This document shows positions 17,238 through 25,586 of a DNA stretch of 64,000 bases, one piece after another. The translations under genes were made by a program, and so were the position numbers. The stretch's first letter is position 1; every line of letters starts with the position of its first letter. The stretch spans positions 62,001 to 126,000 of the forward strand of contig NZ_MEDS01000008.1 in the NCBI RefSeq assembly GCF_001724135.1, in the 5' to 3' direction. The notes below the pieces were generated by a model, which ran no database searches, was not told the DNA's origin, and saw nothing but the letters and a program-made list of their open reading frames with translations. This DNA comes from Comamonas sp. SCN 65-56 (GTDB lineage Bacteria > Pseudomonadota > Gammaproteobacteria > Burkholderiales > Burkholderiaceae_C).

Positions 17238-18785
17238 ATGACAGAAACCGCTCACACATCTCCCATCCGCTTCTACTTCCAAGGCCAGGTCGTCAGCGTC
17301 ACCGGCGTGCAGACCACGCGCTCGCTGCTGGACTGGATGCGCGAGAACCGCCGCCAGATGGGCACCAAAGAGGGTTGCAACGAGGGCGACTGCGGCGCCT
17401 GCACCGTGGTGCTGGGCGAGCTGGATGCACGGGGCGAGCTGCAATTGCAATCGGTCAACGCCTGCATCCAGTTCCTGCCGACGCTCGACGGCAAGGCCTT
17501 GTTCACCGTCGAAGACCTCGCAGGCCTGGCGCCTTCCGGCAAGGACGGAAAGCCTGCATTGCACCCGGCGCAGCAGGCGATGGTGGAGTGCCACGGCTCG
17601 CAATGCGGCTTTTGCACGCCGGGCATCGTGATGACGCTTTGGGGCAACTACGAGCAGCACCTGCAGGACGGCACCCGGCCGACGCGCCAGCAGCTCGCCG
17701 ATGACCTCTCCGGCAACCTGTGCCGCTGCACCGGCTATCGCCCGATTCTGGACGCCGGCCAGCGCATGTTCGATCTGCCCGAGGCGCGCCTGCAGCGCAA
17801 GGCCGTGGTCGATGCGCTGCAGACCATCCAGCGCGCCAAGGCGCTGGACTACAGCGCCGCCCACGCGACACCCCAGGGCCTGCGCACCGACCACTTTCAC
17901 GCGCCACAAACCCTGGATGAGCTGGCCCGTTTGCGCGCCGACAAACCCAAGGCGCGCGTGCTGGCGGGCTGCACGGATATCGGCCTGTGGGTCAACAAGG
18001 CCTTGCGGGACGTGGGCGATCTGATTTACGTTGGCAACGTGACCGAGATGCGCAAAATCGAGGAGCGCGACGGTCAGCTCTGGATAGGCGCTGGTGCGTC
18101 ACTGGAAGACGCCTGGCGCGCACTGGTGCTGCGCGCGCCCAGCCTGATGGACGTCTGGCTGCGTTTCGCCTCCCTGCCCATTCGCCACGCGGGCACCATG
18201 GGCGGCAACGTCGCCAACGGCTCGCCCATCGGCGATGCCCCCCCGATACTGATGGCGCTGGACGCTTCGGTCGAGCTGCGCAAAGGCAGCGCAGTGCGCA
18301 GCCTGCCCTTGCCCGAGCTGTACCTGGACTACATGAAGAACGCCATGCAGGAGGGCGAGTTCCTGCAGGCCATCACCGTGCCGCTGGCGGCATTCGGGCG
18401 CCAGGTGCGCGGCTACAAGATCAGCAAGCGCTTTGATTGCGATATCTCGGCCATCAGCGCCGGCATGGCGATCGAGCTCGACGGTGACATCGTCAAGAGC
18501 GTACGCCTGGCCTATGGCGGCATGGCGGGCACCGTCAAACGCGCGGCGCAGGCCGAGGCGGCGCTCACCGGCAAACCCTGGACGCAGGAGGCGGTGCGTG
18601 CGGCCCAGCAGGCACTCGCGCTGGACTACACGCCCATGACCGATATGCGCGCGAGCAACGCCTACCGCCTGCAGGTGGCGCAAAACCTGCTGCAACGCCT
18701 GTGGCTGGAAACCCGCGCCGTCGCGCCGCTGGCCAGCCATGCAACCAATGTCTTCAGCGTGCTGCCGCACGCCGCCGTCGTCTGA
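17238..18785 (+). CDS. xdhA: Xanthine dehydrogenase small subunit XdhA (2Fe-2S and FAD)
   Basis: The 515-residue electron-transfer subunit of xanthine dehydrogenase, which oxidises hypoxanthine and xanthine to urate. Two [2Fe-2S] centres are visible: plant-type GCNEGDCGACTVV (about residues 48-60) and the helical-bundle CGFCTPGIV with CRCTGYRPI. The FAD-binding domain follows (about 200-400; RVLAGCTDIGLWVNK, ASLPIRHAGTMGGNVANGSP) and then the CO dehydrogenase flavoprotein C-terminal domain. The start at 17238 follows ACGGAGAAC; upstream in-frame codons lack family similarity. It is followed after 11 bp by xdhB. Confidence 0.95.
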   Translation: MTETAHTSPIRFYFQGQVVSVTGVQTTRSLLDWMRENRRQMGTKEGCNEGDCGACTVVLGELDARGELQLQSVNACIQFLPTLDGKALFTVEDLAGLAPSGKDGKPALHPAQQAMVECHGSQCGFCTPGIVMTLWGNYEQHLQDGTRPTRQQLADDLSGNLCRCTGYRPILDAGQRMFDLPEARLQRKAVVDALQTIQRAKALDYSAAHATPQGLRTDHFHAPQTLDELARLRADKPKARVLAGCTDIGLWVNKALRDVGDLIYVGNVTEMRKIEERDGQLWIGAGASLEDAWRALVLRAPSLMDVWLRFASLPIRHAGTMGGNVANGSPIGDAPPILMALDASVELRKGSAVRSLPLPELYLDYMKNAMQEGEFLQAITVPLAAFGRQVRGYKISKRFDCDISAISAGMAIELDGDIVKSVRLAYGGMAGTVKRAAQAEAALTGKPWTQEAVRAAQQALALDYTPMTDMRASNAYRLQVAQNLLQRLWLETRAVAPLASHATNVFSVLPHAAVV

Positions 18786-18796
18786 AGGGGACCACC

Positions 18797-21226
18797 ATGA
18801 ACACCCGTGTTGCCGAAGAACTCCTGCGCAAAGGCGAACCCTTTGCCAACTACCAGCACAACCTCAAGGCGCGCTTCAACGCCACGGCCGAAGCGAATGC
18901 GCTGAGCGAGGGCGTGCGCGTGGGGGTCAGCCGCCCGCATGAATCGGCCGAGCTGCATGTCACCGGCACCGCCACCTATTGCGACGACATTGCCGAGCTG
19001 ACCGGCACGCTGCACTGCGCGCTCGGGCTCTCGCCGATTGCCGCCGGCAAGCTGCTGGCGAGTGACCTGGCAGCCGTGCGCGCCATGCCGGGCGTGGTGC
19101 GCGTGTTCACCGCTGCCGACATCCCCGGCGAGAACAACTGCGGCTCGGTGCTGCACGACGATCCCATCCTCTGCGATGGCGAGATTCGCTACCTGGGCCA
19201 GCCGGTGTTCGCCGTGGTGGCCGAAACGCGCGATCAGGCGCGCCGCGCGGCGGCGTTGGCCAAGACCGTGCTCAAGACCGAAGCCGCCGAACCCGTGCTC
19301 ACGCCCCGCCAGGCGCACGAGCAGCAGCGCTATGTGGTGCCGCCGATGCAGCTCACGCGCAGCGTCTCGGGCAAGGACGAAGCCGGCATCCGCGCTGCGA
19401 TTGAAAGCGCACCGCACCGCCTGACCGGCAGCCTGGACGTGGGCGGGCAGGAGCAGTTCTACCTTGAAGGCCAGATCAGCTACGCCCTGCCCAAGGAGGG
19501 CGACGGCATGCACATCCATTGCTCGACGCAACACCCGAGCGAGATGCAGTTTCTCGTCGCGCATGCGCTGGGTATCCAGGCGCATGCGGTGCTGGTTGAG
19601 TGTCGGCGCATGGGCGGAGGCTTTGGCGGCAAGGAATCGCAATCGGCGCAGTTCGCCTGCATCGCCGCAATGGCCGCGCGGGCATTGAACCGTCCGGTCA
19701 AGCTGCGCCTGGACCGCGACGACGATTTCATGATCACCGGTCGGCGCCACGGCTTCTGGTACGAATACGACGTGGGCTACGACGACGCCGGCCACATCCT
19801 CGGCGTGACGCTGCAAATGGTTTCGCACGCCGGGCATTCGGCGGACCTTTCCGCCGCGGTGATGACGCGCGCGGTCTGCCACTTCGACAACGCCTACTGG
19901 CTGCCGGAAGTGGCCATGCACGGCTTTTGCGGCAAGACCAACACCCAGAGCAATACCGCGTTCCGGGGTTTTGGCGGCCCGCAGGGCGCAATCTGCGTCG
20001 AGTACATCCTGGACAGCATCGCGCGCACGCTGGGCAAGGACGCGCTGGCGGTTCGCCGCGCCAATTTTTACGGCACGAGCGAGCGCAACGTGACGCCCTA
20101 CCGCCAGACGGTGACGGACAACATCATCGAAGAACTGGTCGACCAGCTGGAGGTCAGCAGCGACTACCAGGCACGCCGCGCCGAGGTGGCTGCCTTCAAC
20201 GCAGGCAGCGAGGTGCTCAAGCGCGGTCTGGCGCTGACCCCCGTCAAGTTCGGCATCAGCTTCAACGTCAAGCACCTGAACCAGGCGGGCGCGCTGGTGC
20301 ATGTGTATCTGGATGGCTCCATCCTCGTGAACCACGGCGGCACCGAGATGGGCCAGGGCCTGAACACCAAGGTAGCGCAGGTGGTGGCGCATGAGCTGGG
20401 CGTGAATTTCGAGCGCGTGCGCATGAGCGCCACCGACACCAGCAAAGTGGCCAACACGTCCGCAACGGCGGCCTCCACCGGCGCGGATCTCAACGGCAAG
20501 GCGGCGCAGGATGCTGCGCGCCAGATCCGCGAACGCCTGGCGGCCAACGTCGCACAGCGCCACGGCGGCACGGCCGAAGACGTGCGCTTTGCCAACGACA
20601 AGGTGCTGGCGAACGGCAAGGAACTGGACTTCAGCGCCGTCGTCGCCGACGCGTATCTTGACCGCGTGCAGCTCTGGTCCGACGGCTTCTACGCCACGCC
20701 TGGCCTCTCCTGGGATGCCAAGACCATGCATGGCCGCCCGTTCTACTACTACGCCTACGGCGCGGCCGTGAGCGAAGTCGTCGTCGATACGCTCACCGGC
20801 GAATGGAAACTCTTGCGCGCCGACCTGCTGCACGACGTGGGCCAGTCGCTCAATCCTGCAGTGGACATCGGTCAGGTCGAGGGCGGTTTCATCCAGGGCA
20901 TGGGCTGGATGACCATGGAAGAGCTGGTCTGGCATCCCAAGAGCGGCCTATTGATGACGCACGCGCCCAGCACCTACAAGATCCCGACGGCCAACGACTG
21001 CCCGCCGGTGTTCAACGTCAAGCTGTTTGAAGGCCGCAACGCCGAAGACGCCATCCACCGCAGCAAGGCGGTGGGGGAGCCGCCGCTGCTGCTGCCGTTC
21101 TCGGTGTTCTTCGCGATTCGCGAAGCGATTGCCGCTGTCGGCAGCCACAAGGTCAATCCGCCGCTGCAGGCACCCGCCACCAGCGAGGCCATTCTGCGCG
21201 CCATCACCGCGGTCCAGGCGGGCTGA
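18797..21226 (+). CDS. xdhB: Xanthine dehydrogenase molybdopterin-binding subunit XdhB
   Basis: The 809-residue molybdenum subunit of xanthine dehydrogenase. It has the aldehyde oxidase/xanthine dehydrogenase a/b hammerhead domain (about 35-140; GTATYCDDIAELTGTLH) and then molybdopterin-binding regions. Key motifs are RRMGGGFGGKESQ, QSNTAFRGFGGPQG, NHGGTEMGQGLNTK and, at the C-terminus, SKAVGEPPLLLPFSVFFAIR, which contains the conserved catalytic glutamate (VGEPP). The start follows GAAGGGGACC. The gene for the XdhC maturation factor, commonly next in line, is absent from this cluster. Confidence 0.96.
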   Translation: MNTRVAEELLRKGEPFANYQHNLKARFNATAEANALSEGVRVGVSRPHESAELHVTGTATYCDDIAELTGTLHCALGLSPIAAGKLLASDLAAVRAMPGVVRVFTAADIPGENNCGSVLHDDPILCDGEIRYLGQPVFAVVAETRDQARRAAALAKTVLKTEAAEPVLTPRQAHEQQRYVVPPMQLTRSVSGKDEAGIRAAIESAPHRLTGSLDVGGQEQFYLEGQISYALPKEGDGMHIHCSTQHPSEMQFLVAHALGIQAHAVLVECRRMGGGFGGKESQSAQFACIAAMAARALNRPVKLRLDRDDDFMITGRRHGFWYEYDVGYDDAGHILGVTLQMVSHAGHSADLSAAVMTRAVCHFDNAYWLPEVAMHGFCGKTNTQSNTAFRGFGGPQGAICVEYILDSIARTLGKDALAVRRANFYGTSERNVTPYRQTVTDNIIEELVDQLEVSSDYQARRAEVAAFNAGSEVLKRGLALTPVKFGISFNVKHLNQAGALVHVYLDGSILVNHGGTEMGQGLNTKVAQVVAHELGVNFERVRMSATDTSKVANTSATAASTGADLNGKAAQDAARQIRERLAANVAQRHGGTAEDVRFANDKVLANGKELDFSAVVADAYLDRVQLWSDGFYATPGLSWDAKTMHGRPFYYYAYGAAVSEVVVDTLTGEWKLLRADLLHDVGQSLNPAVDIGQVEGGFIQGMGWMTMEELVWHPKSGLLMTHAPSTYKIPTANDCPPVFNVKLFEGRNAEDAIHRSKAVGEPPLLLPFSVFFAIREAIAAVGSHKVNPPLQAPATSEAILRAITAVQAG

Positions 21227-21248
21227 ACCCTGCAGCGACGCAACGCCG

Positions 21249-22217
21249 ATGGAGCACCACGCGCCACCGACCGCTGCAGGCGCCTCGCAACCGGGGGTCG
21301 AACGCGCGTTCTTTGATCGCGTGGACCTGCATCTGGTGCGGGTGCTCTACACCGTGCTCACCGAGCGCAGCGTCTCACGCGCAGCGCTGCGGCTGGGTAT
21401 GAACCAACCGGCTGCATCGGCCGCACTCAAACGCCTGCGTGAACTCACGGGCGATGCCCTGCTGGTCAGAAGCGGCGCCGAGATGGTGGCCACCGACGTG
21501 GCGCTGCAGATGATCGAACCCGCCGCGAGCGTGCTGCGCGCGGCCGAGGCGCTGTTCACGCAAACGCGCGACTTTGACGCCGCAACCAGCACCATCACCT
21601 TCAATATCGCCGCCAGCGACTACCTCGACCCGCTGTTTCTGCCGCATCTCGTGACCGGCATCAAGCGCGAGGCGCCGCTCGCGCATGTGGCCATCCACGC
21701 GCTCACGCGCGAAGCCGACTACCGCGCGCAGCTCGCGCAGGGCGAGGTCGATCTGGTGATCGGCAACTGGCTACAGCCGCCGGACGATCTGCACATCGCC
21801 CAGCTCTTCAGCGACGAGGTCGTCTCGCTGGTAAGCGCCCACCATCCGGCCGTGGAAAAAGGCTGGAGCACGCAGCAATGGCTCGCCGCCGAGCATGTCG
21901 CCCCCATGCCCACCTACCCCGGCGCACGCGGCATCATCGATCAGGTGCTCAGCAGCCAGGGCCTGGCGCGCAACATCGTGGTGCGCAGCGCCTACTTCGG
22001 CCTGATCCCCGAGATGGTGGCGCACAGCCAGCTCGTGCTCACCACCGGGCGCCAGCATTGCGAGCGCATCGCCAGCGGGCTGCCGCTGGTGATCCTGCCC
22101 TGCCCCATCCCCATGCCGCCCATGGATTACTACCAGCTCTGGCACACCCGCAGCCAGCACGCGGCCCATGCACGCTGGCTGCGCGAGCGCGTGAAAAAAA
22201 CCATCCAGGCGCTCTGA
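21249..22217 (+). CDS. LysR family transcriptional regulator in purine cluster
   Basis: A 322-residue LysR-type protein. It has an N-terminal helix-turn-helix (about 20-80; LHLVRVLYTVLTERSVSRAA, NQPAASAALKRLRELTGDAL) and a periplasmic-binding-protein-like effector domain (about 105-310). It is encoded on the same strand, 22 bp after xdhB and 38 bp before the purine permease, so it is probably part of the operon and controls purine catabolism. The effector is not deducible from sequence; a purine or urate is a reasonable guess. The long upstream open frame is an artefact. Confidence 0.9.
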   Translation: MEHHAPPTAAGASQPGVERAFFDRVDLHLVRVLYTVLTERSVSRAALRLGMNQPAASAALKRLRELTGDALLVRSGAEMVATDVALQMIEPAASVLRAAEALFTQTRDFDAATSTITFNIAASDYLDPLFLPHLVTGIKREAPLAHVAIHALTREADYRAQLAQGEVDLVIGNWLQPPDDLHIAQLFSDEVVSLVSAHHPAVEKGWSTQQWLAAEHVAPMPTYPGARGIIDQVLSSQGLARNIVVRSAYFGLIPEMVAHSQLVLTTGRQHCERIASGLPLVILPCPIPMPPMDYYQLWHTRSQHAAHARWLRERVKKTIQAL

Positions 22218-22255
22218 TTTTTCATCCCCCACCGGCAACAACAAGGAGACAACCG

Positions 22256-23548
22256 ATGCTGGAGCAACTCTTCAAGCTCAAGGAGCACGGCACCAACGTG
22301 CGCACCGAGCTGATCGCGGGCCTGACGACCTTCCTCACGATGGCCTACATCATCTTCGTCAACCCGGCCATCCTGGGCGACGCAGGCATGCCCAAGGATT
22401 CGGTCTTCGTCGCCACCTGCCTCATCGCCGCGCTGGGCACGGCGGTGATGGCGCTGTACGCCAACTACCCGATCGCGCTGGCCCCCGGCATGGGGCTGAA
22501 CGCCTACTTTTCCTACGCCGTGGTGCTGCACATGGGCTTTACCTGGCAGGCGGCGCTGGGCGCGGTGTTCATCTCTGGCTGCCTGTTCCTGTTCGTCACC
22601 CTCACCGGCATCCGCAGCCTGATCATCAACGGCATCCCGCAGTCGCTGCGCCTGGCGATCACTGTCGGCATCGGCCTGTTCCTGGCGCTGATCGCGCTCA
22701 AGAGCGCGGGCATCGTCGTCGGCAACGAGGCCACACTCGTAACGCTGGGTGACCTGCACAAGCCGAGCGTGGTTCTGGCCGCCATCGGCTTTCTCATCAT
22801 GGTGGTGCTCGACCGCATGCAGGTGCGCGGCGCGATCCTGATCGGCATCATCGCCGTCACCGTCCTTTCGTTTTTCTTTGGCGGCAACGAGTTTCGCGGC
22901 ATCTTCTCGCCGCCGCCCTCGATCGAGCCGACGCTGTTCAAGCTCGACATCCACACCGCGCTGACCAAGGGCCTGCTCAACGTCGTGCTGGTGTTCTTCC
23001 TGGTGGAACTGTTTGATGCCACCGGCACGCTGATGGGCGTGGCGCGACGCGCCGGCCTGCTGGTGCCGGGCAAGATGGACCGGTTGAACAAATCGCTCTT
23101 TGCCGACAGCGCCGCGATCTTTGCCGGTTCGCTGCTGGGAACGTCAAGCACCACCGCCTACGTCGAAAGCGCCTCGGGCGTGCAGGCGGGCGGGCGCACC
23201 GGCCTTACCGCCCTGACGGTCTCGGTGCTGTTCTTGGCAGCACTTTTCATAGCACCTCTCGCAGGCGCAGTGCCGGCTTATGCCACGGCACCCGCCCTTT
23301 TCTTCGTCGGTTGCCTGATGATGCGCGACCTGACGGAACTCGACTGGAACGAATCCACCGAAGTCATCCCCGCGGCCATCACCGCATTGATGATGCCCTT
23401 CACCTACTCGATCGCCAACGGCCTCGCCTTCGGCTTCATCGCGTATGCGGCCATCAAGCTGTTGACCGGCCGCGTGAAAGAAGTGCACTGGATGGTCTGG
23501 CTCATTGCCATCGTGTTCCTGTTCAAGTTTTTCTACGTCGGAGGCTGA
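22256..23548 (+). CDS. NCS2 family purine permease (AzgA-like)
   Basis: A 430-residue inner-membrane protein with about 12-14 hydrophobic segments. It belongs to the AzgA-like branch of nucleobase-cation symport-2: LIAGLTTFLTMAYIIFVNPA at the N-terminus, NYPIALAPGMGLNAYFSY, TGIRSLIINGIPQSLRLAIT and GTSSTTAYVESASGVQAGGR. Characterised members carry adenine, guanine and hypoxanthine with protons. The adjacent guanine deaminase and xanthine dehydrogenase favour guanine and hypoxanthine. The start follows AAGGAGA (22242-22248). Four bases separate it from guaD. Confidence 0.93.
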   Translation: MLEQLFKLKEHGTNVRTELIAGLTTFLTMAYIIFVNPAILGDAGMPKDSVFVATCLIAALGTAVMALYANYPIALAPGMGLNAYFSYAVVLHMGFTWQAALGAVFISGCLFLFVTLTGIRSLIINGIPQSLRLAITVGIGLFLALIALKSAGIVVGNEATLVTLGDLHKPSVVLAAIGFLIMVVLDRMQVRGAILIGIIAVTVLSFFFGGNEFRGIFSPPPSIEPTLFKLDIHTALTKGLLNVVLVFFLVELFDATGTLMGVARRAGLLVPGKMDRLNKSLFADSAAIFAGSLLGTSSTTAYVESASGVQAGGRTGLTALTVSVLFLAALFIAPLAGAVPAYATAPALFFVGCLMMRDLTELDWNESTEVIPAAITALMMPFTYSIANGLAFGFIAYAAIKLLTGRVKEVHWMVWLIAIVFLFKFFYVGG

Positions 23549-23552
23549 GTCC

Positions 23553-24827
23553 ATGCAAGGCTACCGGGCGCAATTGCTGCGCTTTGATGCTCAGGGCCAG
23601 GCCCTGTTCGAGAGCGACGGCCTGCTGGTCACCAGCCCGGGCGTCGACGGCGTCCAGCGCGTCGTCGACGCCGGGCCCCACGCGGCGGTTGCCGCGCGCC
23701 ACCCGGACCTTCCGGTAACGCACTGGCCGGGTCGCATCATCGCGCCCGGCTTTATCGACCTGCATGTGCATTACCCGCAGACCGACATCATCGGCGCGCC
23801 CGCCGACGGTTTGCTGCCCTGGCTCGCGAACTACACCTTCCCGGCCGAATCGCGCTTTGCCGACCCGGCGCATGCGGCCGAGGTTGCGGCTTTCTTCTTC
23901 GACGAACTCGCGCGGCACGGCGTGACGACGGCGCTCACCTTCGCCACCTCGCACCCGGCGTCGGTCGATGCCTTCTTCACCGAGGCCAGTCAGCGCGGTC
24001 TGCGCATGATCTCGGGCAAGGTGCTGCAGGATCGCCACAGCCCCGAAGGCGTGCGCGACGAAACCGGGCAAAGCCTGGTCGACACCGAGGCGCTCATTCA
24101 GCGCTGGCACGGCAAGGGCAGGCTGGGTTACGCCATCACGCCGCGCTTCGCGCCCACCTGCAGCGACGCGCAACTGCGCGGCGCGGGTGAACTGGCGGCA
24201 AAGTACCCCGACACCTGGATCCAGTCGCACGTGGCCGAGAACCGCGACGAGGTGCGCTGGGTGCACGAGCTCTTTCCCCAATCGCGCTCCTACCTCTCGG
24301 TCTACGAAGACTTCGGCCTGCTGCGTCCGCGCGCCATCTACGCGCACTGCATCCACTTTGATGGCGAAGACCGCGCGCTGATGCACGCCAGCGGCGCCGC
24401 CGCCGCCGTGAGCCCGACGAGCAACCTGTTCCTCGGCAGCGGTTTCTTCGATTTTGGCGCGGCGCAAGCGGCAAACATGCTGCATGGCTTGGCAAGCGAT
24501 GTCGGCGGCGGCACCAGCTTCTCGCCGTTTCACACCATGCTGGCGGCCTATTACGTCGGCCGCGAAAGCATGGGCAAGGCGGGGCTGAGCCTCTCACCCG
24601 CCCAGCTGTGGTTTCAGCACACCGGCGGCGCGGCGCGCGCGCTGGGGCTCGATGGCGTGGTCGGCACCTTGCAGCCGGGAACCGAGGCCGACTTCGTCGT
24701 GCTCAACCCCGCCGCCACGCCGCTGCTGGCGCGCAAGAGCGCGCAAGCGAACAGCCTGGATGAATTGCTCTTCGGCCTCATCGTGCTGGGCGACGACCGC
24801 GTGGTGGAGCGCAGCGTCACGGCGTGA
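23553..24827 (+). CDS. guaD: Guanine deaminase
   Basis: A zinc hydrolase of the amidohydrolase superfamily that converts guanine to xanthine, the substrate of the XdhAB encoded upstream. The 424-residue protein shows the metal-binding HVHYPQTDIIG (about residues 75-85), LTFATSHPASVDAFF, IQSHVAENRDEVRW, YAHCIHF and SDVGGGTSFSPFHTM, all typical of GuaD. The start lies 4 bp after the permease stop, so translation is probably coupled. It completes a guanine uptake and oxidation pathway to urate; genes for urate degradation are not in the window. Confidence 0.95.
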   Translation: MQGYRAQLLRFDAQGQALFESDGLLVTSPGVDGVQRVVDAGPHAAVAARHPDLPVTHWPGRIIAPGFIDLHVHYPQTDIIGAPADGLLPWLANYTFPAESRFADPAHAAEVAAFFFDELARHGVTTALTFATSHPASVDAFFTEASQRGLRMISGKVLQDRHSPEGVRDETGQSLVDTEALIQRWHGKGRLGYAITPRFAPTCSDAQLRGAGELAAKYPDTWIQSHVAENRDEVRWVHELFPQSRSYLSVYEDFGLLRPRAIYAHCIHFDGEDRALMHASGAAAAVSPTSNLFLGSGFFDFGAAQAANMLHGLASDVGGGTSFSPFHTMLAAYYVGRESMGKAGLSLSPAQLWFQHTGGAARALGLDGVVGTLQPGTEADFVVLNPAATPLLARKSAQANSLDELLFGLIVLGDDRVVERSVTA

Positions 24828-24838
24828 GAGGGTTCGGC

Positions 24839-24898
24839 GTTGGGCGTTCAGCGTGAACTTCCGGGACGCGCACCGCCTCCTCACGCTCAACGCTCAAC
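24839..24898. terminator. Large imperfect hairpin between convergent guaD and dedA
   Basis: An 18-nt arm at 24839-24856 pairs with TCACGCTCAACGCTCAAC at 24881-24898 with two mismatches. The second arm contains a CGCTCAA tandem repeat and runs into the last codons of the DedA gene. It probably works as a bidirectional terminator. Confidence 0.5.
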
Positions 24899-25535
24899 GC
24901 TCAACCTTCCCACTTCGCCACGCGCCATAGATCGCGATCAGCCCGGGCACCAGGATCAGCGCCCAGATGATCTTCTCCAGGTTGTCCTTCACCCACGGCA
25001 GGTTGCCGAAAAAGTGCCCCGCGGTGCAGATGCCCAGCACCCAGATCAGCGCCCCCGCCACGTTGAACGCGGTAAAGCGCGTGCGGTTCATCGCCGCCAC
25101 GCCACCGACGAAAGGAGCAAAAGTGCGGATGAAGGGCATGAAACGCGCCAGCACGATGGTGATGCCGCCGTAGCGCTCGTAAAAGGCATGCGCCTGCTCG
25201 AACGCCTTCTTGTTGAACCAGCGCGAGTTCTCCCACTGAAACACGCGCGGCCCGAAGTGGTGGCCAATCTGGAAATTGCACTGGTCGCCCAGCACGGCCG
25301 CCACGATCAGCACCGCGCTGGCGGTCCAGAAATCCAGCAGCCCCGCACCACTGAGCGCACCGGTGATGAAGAGCAGTGAATCGCCCGGCAAAAACGGCAT
25401 CACGACGACACCGGTTTCCACGAACACGATGAGAAACAGCAGCGCGTACACCCAGGCGCCGTAGCTTGCAACGAAGGCCTCCAGGTGTTTGTCCACATGC
25501 AGGATGAAGTCGATCAGAAAAGCGGCGATTTCCAC
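24894..25535 (-). CDS. DedA family membrane protein
   Basis: A 213-residue integral membrane protein of the DedA (SNARE-associated/VTT) family, proposed undecaprenyl-phosphate or phospholipid flippases. Family signatures are visible: VVVMPFLPGDSLLFITGALS, FERYGG-like FYERYGGITIVLARFMPFIR and FAPFVGGVAAMNRTRFTAFN. Four or five hydrophobic segments are seen. It is divergent from mutL, with 51 bp between the start codons. Confidence 0.93.
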   Translation of the reverse strand: MEIAAFLIDFILHVDKHLEAFVASYGAWVYALLFLIVFVETGVVVMPFLPGDSLLFITGALSGAGLLDFWTASAVLIVAAVLGDQCNFQIGHHFGPRVFQWENSRWFNKKAFEQAHAFYERYGGITIVLARFMPFIRTFAPFVGGVAAMNRTRFTAFNVAGALIWVLGICTAGHFFGNLPWVKDNLEKIIWALILVPGLIAIYGAWRSGKVER

Positions 25536-25586
25536 GGAAGGTGCGTCGGTTCAAAGCGAAGCCGTCGATTATCCGTGCCTCCTAAA

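Noticed and set aside
18662-20935. 757-codon open frame on the minus strand
   Set aside because: Antisense to xdhB, with no recognisable motifs.
24881-24902. CGCTCAA tandem units as a CRISPR-like or satellite array
   Set aside because: Only two or three 8-bp units, explained as one arm of a terminator hairpin.
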